Both the position numbers and the translations under genes were made by a program. A stretch of DNA of 38,909 bases from QYQD01 sp040754095. GTDB taxonomy: Bacteria; Desulfobacterota; QYQD01. The stretch is taken from assembly GCA_040754095.1 (NCBI GenBank), contig JBFMFO010000025.1, positions 1 through 38,909 on the forward strand. Reading direction: 5' to 3'. This document shows positions 31,559 through 38,909 of this stretch, piece after piece. Each line of letters opens with the position of its first letter. The first letter of the stretch is position 1. Under the pieces are notes generated by a model. It was not told the origin of the DNA. It searched no databases and was given only the letters and a program-made list of their open reading frames with translations.

Positions 31559-33190
31559 TTACCCAACGGCCTCTTTTTCCTTCCAGTACGGATTGGCCAG
31601 GTCTTCAAAAGCAGTCATTGCCGCTACCGCTCCCTGGCCGACAGCAGTCACAATCTGTTTGACTCCACCGGTAATGTCACCCACGGCGTAGATGTGCGGC
31701 ACATTGGTTCTCTGCCGGCGGTCAGCCCTTACGTAACCGGCCTCGTCCAGCTCCACACCCGTTTTTTTGGCTAATTCATTTACCGGTTCGTAGCCTATGG
31801 ATATAAATATGCCATCCACCTGCATTTCTTCCGTCTTTCCGGTTTTTGTATTCTCAATACGCACGCCGGTGACTATCTTATCACCCAGTATCTCGCCTAC
31901 CCCTGAGTTCCAGAACACCGGGATCTTCCGGCTGAAAAGACTTTCCTGGAGGCGCAATTCAGCGCGAAGTTTATCCTTGCGATGGACAAGTGTTACACCG
32001 ACTCCGAGACTATCCAGATAAAGGGCCTCGGTTACAGCGCTGTTTCCGCCGCCGACCATGATAACCTTCTTCCCCTTATAAAAATAGCCGTCGCAGGTGG
32101 CGCAGTAACTCAGTCCCCGGCCATAAAGGCGTTCCTCACCGGGCACGCCCAGCTTACGGTGTTTGGCCCCGGTGGCCAGGATAACCGCCCGACATAAATA
32201 TTTGCCTCTGTTTGTGCTGACTTTAATCTGTTCATTCGGTTCTATCTCCAGAACCTCTTCCCCCTGATGGATATGGGCATATTGACCGGCATGTTGAGCC
32301 ATCAGATCCACCAGAGACTTACCGGCCACACGTGTAAGCCCGGGATAATTCTCGACGACCGGTGTCAGGGCCACCTGCCCGCCTACGACCCCTTTCTCCA
32401 GTACCACGCACTTGAGGCCGCTTCTTTCACCATATATCGCGGCAGTCAGCCCTCCAGGGCCGGCTCCCACAATAACTATGTCCACATGTACCTCTTCCCC
32501 CTCCCGGACAAGCGGAGGCAATCCGGCGGCCTGTTCCTGCAAGGTCAAGACCTTTTCGATGAAGGCATCCGGGGTGTCCACATTGAGCGAGACCGTCTTC
32601 CCGTTGATCACCGTGTGGGGGACAGAAGAAACCCCGTATTTGCCGGCCAGGTCTTCATGTTCTGAGGCCTCCACTATCTCTGCCGTTATTAAATCCGGTC
32701 TTTCCAGGGCAGAGGCAACCGCCGCAGCCACCTGCTGCGGGCAGTACGGTCAGGTAGGGGTGACAAAGACCTGTATATGGCGGCTTTCTTTGAGTGCAGC
32801 CAGCCGCTCCCGGGCGGAGGAAGAAAGGCGCGTTTTCCCCAAAGAAACCATGATAATGGTGTCCAGAAAGGAGCGCATCTCTTCTCCGGCAGGTGAACCG
32901 GTATAGCGGATATGATAGGCGGCAGGATCTATAAGGATGGTTGGTGACCGGCTGACATCATATTTTTTTGAGACCTCATCGCCTACTTCATGAAATTCAG
33001 GGATAATCTTGGGGGTTAATTTCCCCAGTTCCTTGATCAGTGCCATAGTAAAGCGATTGAAGGGGTCGTTTTCTCCTTCGCGGGTGAAGACGTAGATAGG
33101 GACTTCCTTTTTCAATATGTCAAACTTTTTCTTTAAGATATCCCCCTTGTCCTGCTGAATCACCTTTGCTTTTTTCCTGCCGCCAAACAT
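31559..33190 (-). CDS. Selenocysteine-containing PDO-thioredoxin reductase fusion (AhpF-like), TGA recoded at 32752-32750
   Basis: Read through one in-frame TGA, this is a single 543-residue flavoprotein. Residues about 15-120 are a first thioredoxin-like domain without CxxC. Residues about 125-225 are a second one with VFVTPT-U147-PYC150-PQQV, where relatives such as archaeal PDO have VFVTPTCPYCP. The rest is thioredoxin reductase: FAD motif VGAGPGG (242-247 region), redox pair CATCD (C363, C366), NADPH motif VGGGNSA (380-385 region) and IYAVGDITGG. Frame and similarity continue unbroken across the TGA, and a SECIS-like hairpin follows. The start at 33190 has AAGGGA nine bases upstream; the frame opens at 33295, but that stretch is repeat DNA. 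A role in NADPH-driven disulfide or peroxide reduction is inferred. Gene callers would split it at 32750. Confidence 0.87.
32722..32740 (-). promoter_or_regulatory. Bacterial SECIS-like hairpin for selenocysteine insertion
   Basis: On the minus strand, nine bases after the TGA, CCGCAGC pairs perfectly with GCTGCGG around the loop AGGTG. The GGU in the loop starts 18 bases after the TGA. This matches the E. coli fdhF layout, where an AGGUCU loop begins at almost the same distance and is bound by SelB. The hairpin lies inside coding sequence, as is normal for bacterial SECIS elements. Confidence 0.82.
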
Positions 33191-33253
33191 CCGTTTTTCC
33201 CTTCCCGTTGTCAGTTTAACCACAGAGTCCACGGAGAAAATTAGTTTATACAC

Positions 33254-33301
33254 GAACCATGAGCTATGAGCCATGAGCCATGAACCATTAGCCATTACTC
33301 A
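33254..33301. repeat. Tandem word repeat (GAGCCAT type)
   Basis: Degenerate head-to-tail copies of GAGCCAT, GAGCTAT, GAACCAT and TAGCCAT lie between the dsrE-like gene and the selenoprotein gene. The frame through it would add MANGSWLMAHSSWF to the selenoprotein, which is why the later start was chosen. A related fragment (AACCACAGAGTCCACGGAG) lies at 33218-33236. Confidence 0.6.
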
Positions 33302-33346
33302 CATAGAGACCAACGAGCATCAAGAGGGCGTTTAAAAGCTGGAACG

Positions 33347-33694
33347 TTAGAATGTTAGAACCGTAAACCCTTCTTCCAGATACCGGGCTATACTGGGATG
33401 GCCATTCATTTCGTCGAGAAGTCTGAGACCCTGCTGCTTGGCCGCCTCCTGCGCGCCGGTCATGGCCGAGCAGGCCTTGCACACCCCGTCAATCAGCCCC
33501 TCCTCTTTTACTTTCTTAAAAAGTCCGGCAAAGGGCTTCTGCTCATCCATCAGGTCTTTTACAAACCGGGTGGCCTTGGTTTCGATTATTATTTTTGCCT
33601 CATCTCCTCGCTTTTTCATGTCTATGGCATTCATCATGATATGGGCGAACACGCCTAAATCCTCGCTAAAGGCAAACAGGGCCATCTTTTTCAT
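33347..33694 (-). CDS. DsrE/DsrF-like family protein
   Basis: A 115-residue cytosolic protein: KKMALFAFSEDLGVFAHIMM at the N-terminus, DEAKIIIETKATRFVKDLMD, then GLIDGVCKACSAMTGAQEAA with a Cys-x2-Cys pair at the site where DsrE-fold proteins hold their reactive cysteines. The last part is HPSIARYLEEGFTVLTF. The family handles sulfur transfer in some members; this one's partner is unknown. A strong AAGGAAGGAGG precedes the ATG. It is 156 bases upstream of the selenoprotein gene, in the same direction, and could be co-transcribed, which would pair two thiol proteins. The intervening sequence is mostly word-repeat DNA. Confidence 0.85.
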   Translation of the reverse strand: MKKMALFAFSEDLGVFAHIMMNAIDMKKRGDEAKIIIETKATRFVKDLMDEQKPFAGLFKKVKEEGLIDGVCKACSAMTGAQEAAKQQGLRLLDEMNGHPSIARYLEEGFTVLTF

Positions 33695-34479
33695 ATATCC
33701 TACCTCCTTCCTTTAAATAAAGATCCATGATACCTATGTCATCTTAATAAAATTCTGGCATGATTTATTTAGGGAAGGCAAGAGAAATATATTGCAGGCA
33801 AGGCGAGTTACGTAGAGCAAGCTTATTTTAAAAAAACGAAGCCCCTGTTCTCATGGTGTTCATCCGTGGAGGGGCATCAATCCTTTTTGCTCATTTAGCC
33901 CGATGTGTACTATTAATATGATTGTGCATGTTTTCACTTAACGGATTTTTTATATCCGTCGATAACTAGAACAAGAAATTTATATTTTTATAGGGCGCTG
34001 GGCGTATGCCAGGGTATTTGTTGAGGACATTTAATAAGATAGCTGAGTTGTGTTGGATGCCGGTGATTCGCAACTTAAAAAGAATGGCCTGTGAAAGCAT
34101 GAGTGCAAGCCATATCTGGTGCGTTGCTTCTCTCTCTCTCTCTCTTAGTTTTTTCCTCTTCCTTCTCTGCCTCATCAGTTTAAGGTTTGCCGACAATCGC
34201 TTGTTCAATCCGGCTGTGTCGATTGCCCAACGCAGAGAATCAAAAGAGAGTGTTCGGCTCAGACCGGATTTCATGTTGCTGCGGTGTTGGGCAGGGATCT
34301 CAGTCGCTTACATTTTAACAAATGAGACATCCATTCGCCTAAGACGGACCTATTGACTCACTTACTGAAGGCTGGAATGTAGATGCTGTTTTTAAGGCAG
34401 AACGTACCACGCCAAAAACCGATTACCATGTGTTGGCCGGGACATCTGTCAGACTCTGAAATAAAGGAGGATATCGGTC
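33695..34479. other. 785-bp stretch without a supported gene
   Basis: Two overlapping open frames exist (34006-34356 plus, 33966-34274 minus). Both have atypical composition, and the plus-strand one translates a (TC)8 tract at 34129-34144 as SLSLSLS, so neither is accepted. The minus frame is basic (RQRRKRKKLREREREA) and is followed on its strand by a terminator-like hairpin at 33829-33875; a decayed transposase cannot be excluded. A chemoreceptor gene begins right after. Confidence 0.4.
33829..33875 (-). terminator. Possible intrinsic terminator
   Basis: On the minus strand, GCCCCT and AGGGGC form a six-base stem with a long loop, followed by TTCGTTTTTT. The stem is short and the loop large, so this is a weak candidate. 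It would end a minus-strand transcript from the unassigned stretch around 34000. Confidence 0.3.
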
Positions 34480-36120
34480 ATGTTAAAAAATATAAAATTA
34501 AGCACAAAACTGATTATTAATACAGGTATTCCCTTAGTTGTGCTCATGGGGTTGGTTATATTTCTTTATTTGCAGTTAGCCCAGTTAGCCCAGTTAGCCC
34601 ACTTAGCCCAGACAGAGGGCCAAGAAAGTTTTGAAATGGCTTTAATTGCCCAAAAAATGAAATTAGACGTAGTCCAGGTTCAGCAGTGGCTAACCGATAT
34701 TTCGGCTACTCGTGCGAAAGACGGTTTGGATGATGGCTTCGAAAAAGCGGAGGAGCACAGCAAATCATTCCTTTCGGGATTGGAAAAAACCAAGAAACAC
34801 TACGCGAATGAAAATGACCGCAATACCGTACTTGAACTTGAAAAAATGGGAAAGGCATTTGCTGATTACTACAAGACCGCCAAAGACATGGCCAACGCCT
34901 ATATTGAGGGTGGTCCTGAATCGGGCAACAAACTAATGGAGTTGGTGGATAAAGAAACAGAGCGATTAAGTGGTACTCTCGACCTATTTGTTGCGAAACA
35001 ACAACTTGCGGGGAAGGATGCAATGACAGATATAATTCATCGAGCCAAGCGGATTGGTATCATGTTTTGGACGATTAGCGTTGGATTGCTTATAGTGAGC
35101 GGCGCTATTTCCTGGTTTATTATTACTTCGATTACCAAATCCATCAATAGCGTGATTGAATTACTTTCAATTGGAGCGGAGCAGGTCACTTCCGCTTCGG
35201 GGCAGATTTCTTCTGCCAGTCAGCAGTTGGCCGAGGGGGCCTCCGAGCAGGCGGCCGGGCTTGAGGAGACCTCTGCATCCATGGAGGAAATGTCCTCCAT
35301 GACCAAACAAAATTCGGACAATGCCAGGCAGGCGAACAGTCTTATGGAAGAGGCGGCCCAACTTGTTAAACAGGCCGATGACTCTATGACTGAGTTGACC
35401 ACCTCCATGCAGGAGATATCCCAAGCCAGTGACGAGACCGCCAAGATCGTCAAGACGATCGACGAGATTGCCTTCCAGACCAACCTGCTGGCATTAAATG
35501 CCGCAGTAGAGGCGGCCCGTGCGGGTGAGGCCGGTGCAGGTTTCGCTGTGGTGGCCGAAGAGGTTCGGAATCTGGCTATGCGTGCGGCGGATGCAGCCAA
35601 AAATACTGCTGACTTGATCGAAGGCACGGTAAAAAAGATAGGCACCGGTTCAGAGTTGGTGGATAAGACCAACGAGGCGTTTAAGGCGGTAGCCGAGAAG
35701 AGCGGGAAGGTGAAAGAACTGGTCGGTGAGATTGCTGTTGCCTCCCAGGAGCAGTCCCAGGGTGTTGGACAGGTCAGTACGGCTGTGGCCGAGATGGATA
35801 AGGTAGTACAGGCCAATGCCGCCTCGGCTGAGGAAAACTCCTCGGCCAGTGAAGAGCTTAATGCCCAGGCCGAGAACATGAAGGACTTTGTCGGTCAACT
35901 GGTGGCCTTAGTAGGCGGTGCCGCAGTGAATGGCACATCACCTGTCAGGAATAGCCTGGCCGGGATCAGGGAGCGTCTTGGGAAAAACAGGGACGAAATC
36001 GGGCAACTTACCCATGAGGGGCCCAAGAAACCCGTTCCTAAACCCAAGGCAAGGCCTGGCAACGTCAAACCGGAAGAGATCATCCCCATGGGAAAAGATG
36101 ACGGATTCGCAAATTTTTAG
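34480..36120 (+). CDS. Methyl-accepting chemotaxis protein
   Basis: A 546-residue transmembrane chemoreceptor. TM1 is LIINTGIPLVVLMGLVIFLYL, residues about 10-30. A helical periplasmic domain of about 160 residues follows, then TM2, MFWTISVGLLIVSGAISWF (residues about 195-213). The HAMP segment is very short: ITSITKSINSVIELLSIGAE runs almost directly into the signalling coil. The hairpin tip is EIAFQTNLLALNAAVEAARA, GEAGAGFAVVAEEVRNLAMR, which contacts CheA and CheW. The tail ends EEIIPMGKDDGFANF. Just after TM1, four 9-bp repeats encode QLAQLAQLAHLA. AAGGAGG lies ten bases before the ATG. No other chemotaxis gene is nearby. The ligand is unknown. Confidence 0.95.
   Translation: MLKNIKLSTKLIINTGIPLVVLMGLVIFLYLQLAQLAQLAHLAQTEGQESFEMALIAQKMKLDVVQVQQWLTDISATRAKDGLDDGFEKAEEHSKSFLSGLEKTKKHYANENDRNTVLELEKMGKAFADYYKTAKDMANAYIEGGPESGNKLMELVDKETERLSGTLDLFVAKQQLAGKDAMTDIIHRAKRIGIMFWTISVGLLIVSGAISWFIITSITKSINSVIELLSIGAEQVTSASGQISSASQQLAEGASEQAAGLEETSASMEEMSSMTKQNSDNARQANSLMEEAAQLVKQADDSMTELTTSMQEISQASDETAKIVKTIDEIAFQTNLLALNAAVEAARAGEAGAGFAVVAEEVRNLAMRAADAAKNTADLIEGTVKKIGTGSELVDKTNEAFKAVAEKSGKVKELVGEIAVASQEQSQGVGQVSTAVAEMDKVVQANAASAEENSSASEELNAQAENMKDFVGQLVALVGGAAVNGTSPVRNSLAGIRERLGKNRDEIGQLTHEGPKKPVPKPKARPGNVKPEEIIPMGKDDGFANF
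34573..34608 (+). repeat. 9-bp tandem repeat in the chemoreceptor gene
   Basis: Three perfect copies of CAGTTAGCC and a fourth with one change (CACTTAGCC) encode QLAQLAQLAHLA at residues 32-43, right after TM1. Because the unit is nine bases, copy-number change would keep the frame and alter only the length of this helix. Confidence 0.85.
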
Positions 36121-36160
36121 GGTTGTTATCTGCGATAAGTATTGACGGGGCCGTGCGGCC

Positions 36161-37216
36161 CTACCTGAGACATGACCAGTATTTCTTATGCGCCTCCTTG
36201 GCCCGCTTGATAATCACAGGGGACTGGTCTTCGCCCGGGGCCGCAAAATCCCGGCCCAGGATGCTTGCCCCGGAAAGTTCATTCAAGACGGCCCGAACCG
36301 ATTCCTTCTGCCCCGTCACGTTATATCCGCCTTCCAGGACCAGGAGAAGACGTCCCTCGCAGCAGGTCCCGGCAATGTCCATGAGTATCCGGGTAAGCCC
36401 GGCAAAACCTTTTTCTGTAACCTGCATAGTCCCGAGTGGGTCCTTGTAGTAAATATCAAACCCGGCCGAAACCAGCACTATCTCCGGCTTATATTCCAGG
36501 GCCACCGGCCGCAGGATATTCTGAAAGATAGCCATATACTCGCCTTCGTCCTGACCGCCGGGAAGGGGTATGTTCACCGTATAGCCCTCACCCGCGCCCG
36601 AACCGGCCTCAGAGAAATTTCCCGTGCCCGGATAGTAAGGAAATTGATGGGTGGAAAAGTAGAGCACGTCCGGGCGGTCATAAAAGGAATGTTGTGTGCC
36701 GTTGCCATGGTGGATATCCCAATCTACGATTAATATCCTCTTTAGCCCGTAGCGGTTGATAAGATAATGGGCGCCCAAGGCTATATTGTTAAACAGGCAA
36801 AAACCCATGGCCTGGTCTGCCTCGGCATGATGACCCGGAGGCCGCACCAGGGCAAAACCATTGGCGATCTTTTTATCAAAAAGGGCATCGATAAGGGAAA
36901 AAACGCCTCCCACGGCCAGAAGGGCCACATCGTATGATGTCTCAGAGGTACGGGTATCGGGATCAAGGTAGGAAGACGCCTTGCCGGCCGTAGCGGCTAT
37001 ACGTTTGATATGTCCGTTGGTGTGGTTCCAGGAAAGCTCTTCGTGGCCGGCCGGTCGTGGTTCGACCTTAACAAATTTATCTTTAACATACGGTTCTTCA
37101 AAGAGTTCATAAATAGCCCGCAGGCGCTCCGGGCTTTCCACGTGATAGGAACCGGGGTCGTGCTCCATGTATCTATTGTCAGCCACAATACCTGTCTTTG
37201 TTGAAGGTTCAGGCAT
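36161..37216 (-). CDS. Histone deacetylase family protein (zinc-dependent deacetylase)
   Basis: An arginase-deacetylase-fold enzyme of 351 residues. Catalytic motifs are all present: ALVRPPGHHAEADQAMGFCL (His pair), RILIVDWDIHHGNGTQHSFY (zinc ligands Asp and His), LVSAGFDIYYKDPLG (third zinc ligand Asp) and LLVLEGGYNV (transition-state Tyr). Bacterial relatives deacetylate polyamines, acetoin-pathway proteins or unknown lysines; the substrate here is not evident. GGAGGAGA lies six bases before the ATG at 37216. It is convergent with the chemoreceptor gene and divergent from the NUDIX gene. No acetyl-CoA synthetase (acuC context) is adjacent. Confidence 0.93.
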   Translation of the reverse strand: MPEPSTKTGIVADNRYMEHDPGSYHVESPERLRAIYELFEEPYVKDKFVKVEPRPAGHEELSWNHTNGHIKRIAATAGKASSYLDPDTRTSETSYDVALLAVGGVFSLIDALFDKKIANGFALVRPPGHHAEADQAMGFCLFNNIALGAHYLINRYGLKRILIVDWDIHHGNGTQHSFYDRPDVLYFSTHQFPYYPGTGNFSEAGSGAGEGYTVNIPLPGGQDEGEYMAIFQNILRPVALEYKPEIVLVSAGFDIYYKDPLGTMQVTEKGFAGLTRILMDIAGTCCEGRLLLVLEGGYNVTGQKESVRAVLNELSGASILGRDFAAPGEDQSPVIIKRAKEAHKKYWSCLR

Positions 37217-37339
37217 CTTAGTTCTCCTCCCTCTCGAATAGGACGCAGATTTTCGCTGATTTTCGCAGAAAAATAATTTATAAGATATTGTACCACTTTA
37301 GATTTTTGAAAAATATACCTAAGCAAGGCGCTATGATAG

Positions 37340-37374
37340 CCCCGTAGGGTGGGCACAGCATTATCGTGCCCACC
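37340..37374. repeat. GTAGGGTGGGC dispersed repeat, copy 1
   Basis: CCCCGTAGGGTGGGCAC is followed by an AGCATTATC loop and GTGCCCACC, giving an 8-bp stem (GTGGGCAC/GTGCCCAC). Two related copies follow at 37891-38014 and 38724-38757. It lies in the short gap between the deacetylase and NUDIX genes, beside a CGCAGATTTTCGCTG word repeat at 37241-37272. Confidence 0.75.
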
Positions 37375-37409
37375 AAGACCATTATAATTATACATTATAT
37401 CAGTTAGCG

Positions 37410-37889
37410 ATGCCGGATCAACATAAAGAACCAAAAAGAGAGACCGTAAAACAGATTTCAGCCGGGGGAGTGCTCTTTCGTGAATCCGGCGGCCGGATAG
37501 AGATAGCGCTTATCGCTACCAGGGGCGGCATAGTCTGGGGGCTGCCCAAGGGGCTGGTAGAGGAAGGCGAAAACATAGCCCGCACTGCCCACCGCGAGGT
37601 AGAGGAAGAGACCGGTCTTACCGGCGATATAATCAAAAAAATTGACTCCATTCATTATTGGTACTCCCACAAAGAAGAGGGCAGAACCACTCATTATTTT
37701 AAAATAGTCTATTTTTTTCTCATGAAGCTGACCGGTGGAGACACAGCCCGGCACGACCACGAAGTAGATGAGGTTCGCTGGTTCCCCATAGAAGAAGCGC
37801 TGAAGAAGGCCACCTATCCGGGAGAGCAGGATATTATTCGCAAGGCCGAAGAACTCCTTCAGAAACAGAAGGAGACAGAGAAGGAGTAA
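37410..37889 (+). CDS. NUDIX hydrolase
   Basis: A 159-residue Mg-dependent pyrophosphohydrolase. The complete Nudix box is GLVEEGENIARTAHREVEEE followed by TGL, matching the G-x5-E-x7-R-E-x2-E-E-x-G-x pattern with all acidic residues. It is preceded by AGGVLFRESGGRIEIALIAT and GIVWGLPKG. VDEVRWFPIEEALKKATYPG closes the fold. The set of motifs is like that of diadenosine-polyphosphate hydrolases (MutT/Ap4A type), but substrate cannot be fixed. The ORF ends one base before a GTAGGGTGGGC repeat and is flanked by such repeats on both sides. Confidence 0.9.
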   Translation: MPDQHKEPKRETVKQISAGGVLFRESGGRIEIALIATRGGIVWGLPKGLVEEGENIARTAHREVEEETGLTGDIIKKIDSIHYWYSHKEEGRTTHYFKIVYFFLMKLTGGDTARHDHEVDEVRWFPIEEALKKATYPGEQDIIRKAEELLQKQKETEKE

Positions 37890-37890
37890 A

Positions 37891-38014
37891 GTAGGGTGGG
37901 CACAGCTTTATCGTGTCCACCGAACCCACTGGGGTGCGACACCGGTGGAGATTCCAATCGATGTCGGTGGAGAATGAAGGACGACAAGGCGGTGGGCAAT
38001 GCCCACCCTACGGG
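37891..38014. repeat. GTAGGGTGGGC repeat pair in inverted orientation (copy 2)
   Basis: GTAGGGTGGGCACAGC at 37891, followed by TTATCGTGTCCACC, is copy 2 with one stem change. At 37991-38014 GGTGGGCAATGCCCACC, then CTACGGG, is an inverted relative. The two can pair across about 90 bases. Open frames through this segment translate the repeat and are not genes. Confidence 0.7.
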
Positions 38015-38020
38015 ACTCAA

Positions 38021-38281
38021 GCATCGTCAAACCCATTTCCAAATCTACCAAGTTTTTCTGAAGCATTTCCAGAATCAGATTTCATTGCTCCAGTTGCTGA
38101 TATGATTGTTGGGGGAATAGAAGCTGGTGCCGCCATAACATTTGGAATAGCAGGCGGAGTAACTTTTATTGCCGGACCAGAATTCTGGCCAATATCAGTA
38201 CCTGCGCTGATGACTGGCGTAAGTTCTGGCTGGGACGCATATGGTAGGATAAGAACAGGAATTCAGAGACTCAATGATTAA
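38021..38281 (+). pseudogene. Truncated C-terminal fragment, possible polymorphic-toxin/Rhs-type tail
   Basis: The frame upstream is repeat DNA, so protein-like sequence begins only near 38021: SSNPFPNLPSFSEAFPESDF, then a Gly/Ala-rich hydrophobic part (VADMIVGGIEAGAAITFGIA, GGVTFIAGPEFWPISVPALM) and SGWDAYGRIRTGIQRLND at the end. No start or ribosome site fits its beginning; an internal ATG at 38101 would give 60 residues. The Gly/Ala-rich tail directly overlapping a small downstream membrane-protein gene by eight bases resembles the severed end of a large polymorphic toxin followed by its immunity gene. That identification is inference. Confidence 0.45.
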
Positions 38282-38690
38282 TAAGTCGGAAAAAAGATTT
38301 TCGGTTAAGAAAGAGAAACTCTATCACTTTCTATCAGTGATTCTGAATTGCTATCTTGCATTATCGGCCGTTATTTTTCTGATTTATCTTGTTGCCCCTC
38401 TGTTTGGCGGGAAGCTATTTCCTAACGCGTTGATAGTTTATGGAAGCTGGATTGGAATGGCACTCATAATGAAATTTATTTTAAAGAAAATGCAGAAGAA
38501 AGTCCGGATGAGGGGATATGAATGCTTATATGTTTGTGCGTATGGCGTTATTTGTATGTTTCTATGGTTTCCATATCCCTTTAGCATTCTTTGCAGCATC
38601 TTGATTATCTTAGGCACTGTAGTGGGCTATAAAGTACAACTCAAATCCTCTGAATTCTCAAATACGCCCACTGATAGGCAGGTTGGATGA
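38274..38690 (+). CDS. Four-TM hypothetical membrane protein, candidate immunity protein
   Basis: I do not recognise the family. The 138-residue product has four hydrophobic segments: about 17-40 (FLSVILNCYLALSAVIFLIY), 50-70 (ALIVYGSWIGMALIMKFIL), 83-100 (LYVCAYGVICMFLWF) and 100-120 (FSILCSILIILGTVVGYKV), with basic cytoplasmic loops (KKMQKKVRMRG). Its start overlaps the preceding truncated frame by eight bases, so translation is probably coupled. This pairing suggests a toxin tail plus immunity protein, but no homology supports it directly. Base composition is more AT-rich than in the housekeeping genes, consistent with transfer. Confidence 0.6.
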   Translation: MINKSEKRFSVKKEKLYHFLSVILNCYLALSAVIFLIYLVAPLFGGKLFPNALIVYGSWIGMALIMKFILKKMQKKVRMRGYECLYVCAYGVICMFLWFPYPFSILCSILIILGTVVGYKVQLKSSEFSNTPTDRQVG

Positions 38691-38723
38691 TTCATCCGGC
38701 GGTTATCCTTAAGCCAGCCGAGT

Positions 38724-38757
38724 AGCCCCGTAGGGTGCAGCATTATCGTGCCCACCG
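38724..38757. repeat. GTAGGGTGGGC dispersed repeat, copy 3 (short deletion)
   Basis: The copy reads CCCCGTAGGGTG, CAGCATTATCGTGCCCACC. Relative to copy 1 it lacks GGCA within the left stem arm, so the hairpin is weakened. It closes the short accessory block 37340-38757, which carries one of these repeats at each end. Confidence 0.7.
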
Positions 38758-38824
38758 AAACCTGTAATATGTCGCGGAAATAGGTCAAATTAAATGCCGA
38801 ATTATCGACGAGCACGGGAGGGGC

Positions 38825-38909
38825 ATGCGTATTTTTTCACGGTTGTTACATATCGACGTCAACCGATTCTATGTCTCCCGGAATCGAGAAACCTGTTACG
38901 TGAGATCCT
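38825..38909 (+). CDS. Partial CDS, possible Y-family DNA polymerase N-terminus
   Basis: An ATG at 38825, preceded closely by GGGAGG, opens a frame that runs off the window edge. The 28 visible residues contain RLLHIDVNRFYVS, which resembles the start of DinB/UmuC-type polymerases (I-L-H-I-D-x-[ND]-x-F-[FY]-x-S), including the first catalytic Asp and the steric-gate aromatic region. The rest (RNRETCYVRS) is not diagnostic. With so little sequence this is only a suggestion. Confidence 0.35.
   Translation, partial: MRIFSRLLHIDVNRFYVSRNRETCYVRS

Noticed and set aside
32750..32752. TGA as a simple stop splitting the reductase into two genes, or a pseudogene
   Set aside because: The frame continues without shift, the TGA sits exactly at a catalytic Cys, and a SECIS-like hairpin follows; the downstream piece would need a GTG start inside the redox domain.
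33841..33875. Fluoride riboswitch (ATGGTGTT string in a hairpin)
   Set aside because: The conserved flanking pseudoknot elements are not seen and no fluoride exporter follows; the string fits the word-repeat background.
33966..34356. Protein-coding genes on either strand
   Set aside because: Both frames run through a (TC)8 tract and have no family features or good ribosome sites.
35220..35879. 219-residue minus-strand open frame
   Set aside because: Ala/Ser-rich mirror of the chemoreceptor coiled coil.
37896..38105. 69-residue plus-strand open frame
   Set aside because: It translates the GTAGGGTGGGC repeat and the toxin-like fragment in the wrong frame.

Overview
The window looks like a chromosome segment from an anaerobic deltaproteobacterium (Desulfobacterota or a close relative). 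This is inferred from gene content: a seven-heme c-type cytochrome, a MetF-MetV type methylene-tetrahydrofolate reductase fusion, a short ThiC followed by a ThiD-ThiN fusion, an EhaR-like HAD protein, DUF362, DsrE, and the order ftsE-ftsX-envC-ctpA-divergent polysaccharide deacetylase. A selenocysteine-dependent redox enzyme also fits. No rRNA, tRNA or CRISPR array was seen, and no marker gene allows a firmer placement.

Layout. 1-5400 is partly accessory: a gene-poor left edge, a DUF72 remnant, a nucleoside phosphorylase and a DUF362 gene, then a GIY-YIG nuclease, an ORF-less group II intron just past a hairpin, and an orphan 431-residue protein. 5475-13515 is one minus-strand efflux locus (TetR, TolC, adaptor, RND pump, NodT-type lipoprotein) with a clear TetR promoter and an operator overlapping its -10. 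13544-18766 holds the cytochrome, small zinc-ribbon proteins, a VOC protein, the MetF-like fusion and a methyltransferase. 18971-21758 is a two-gene thiamine operon. 21750-28108 (minus) is an envelope and division cluster: ftsE, ftsX, an EnvC-like activator, ctpA, a divergent polysaccharide deacetylase and a GHMP kinase. 28478-31558 (plus) is an uncharacterised trio: PfkB kinase, PurN-like formyltransferase and EhaR-like HAD protein.

The standout is 31559-33190 (minus). It is a PDO-type thioredoxin domain fused to thioredoxin reductase (AhpF-like layout), in which the first cysteine of the TPTCPYCP-type motif is an in-frame TGA. Directly downstream is a 7-bp hairpin with an AGGUG loop, the layout of a bacterial SECIS. 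A standard gene caller would split this gene in two. A DsrE protein, a chemoreceptor, an HDAC-family deacetylase and a NUDIX hydrolase follow. The right edge has GTAGGGTGGGC repeats, a truncated toxin-tail-like fragment with a four-TM protein, and a possible Y-family polymerase start.

Intergenic DNA is rich in dispersed repeats of several kinds. Some run into coding sequence and supply the N- or C-terminus of a protein (thiDN, tolC, the formyltransferase).
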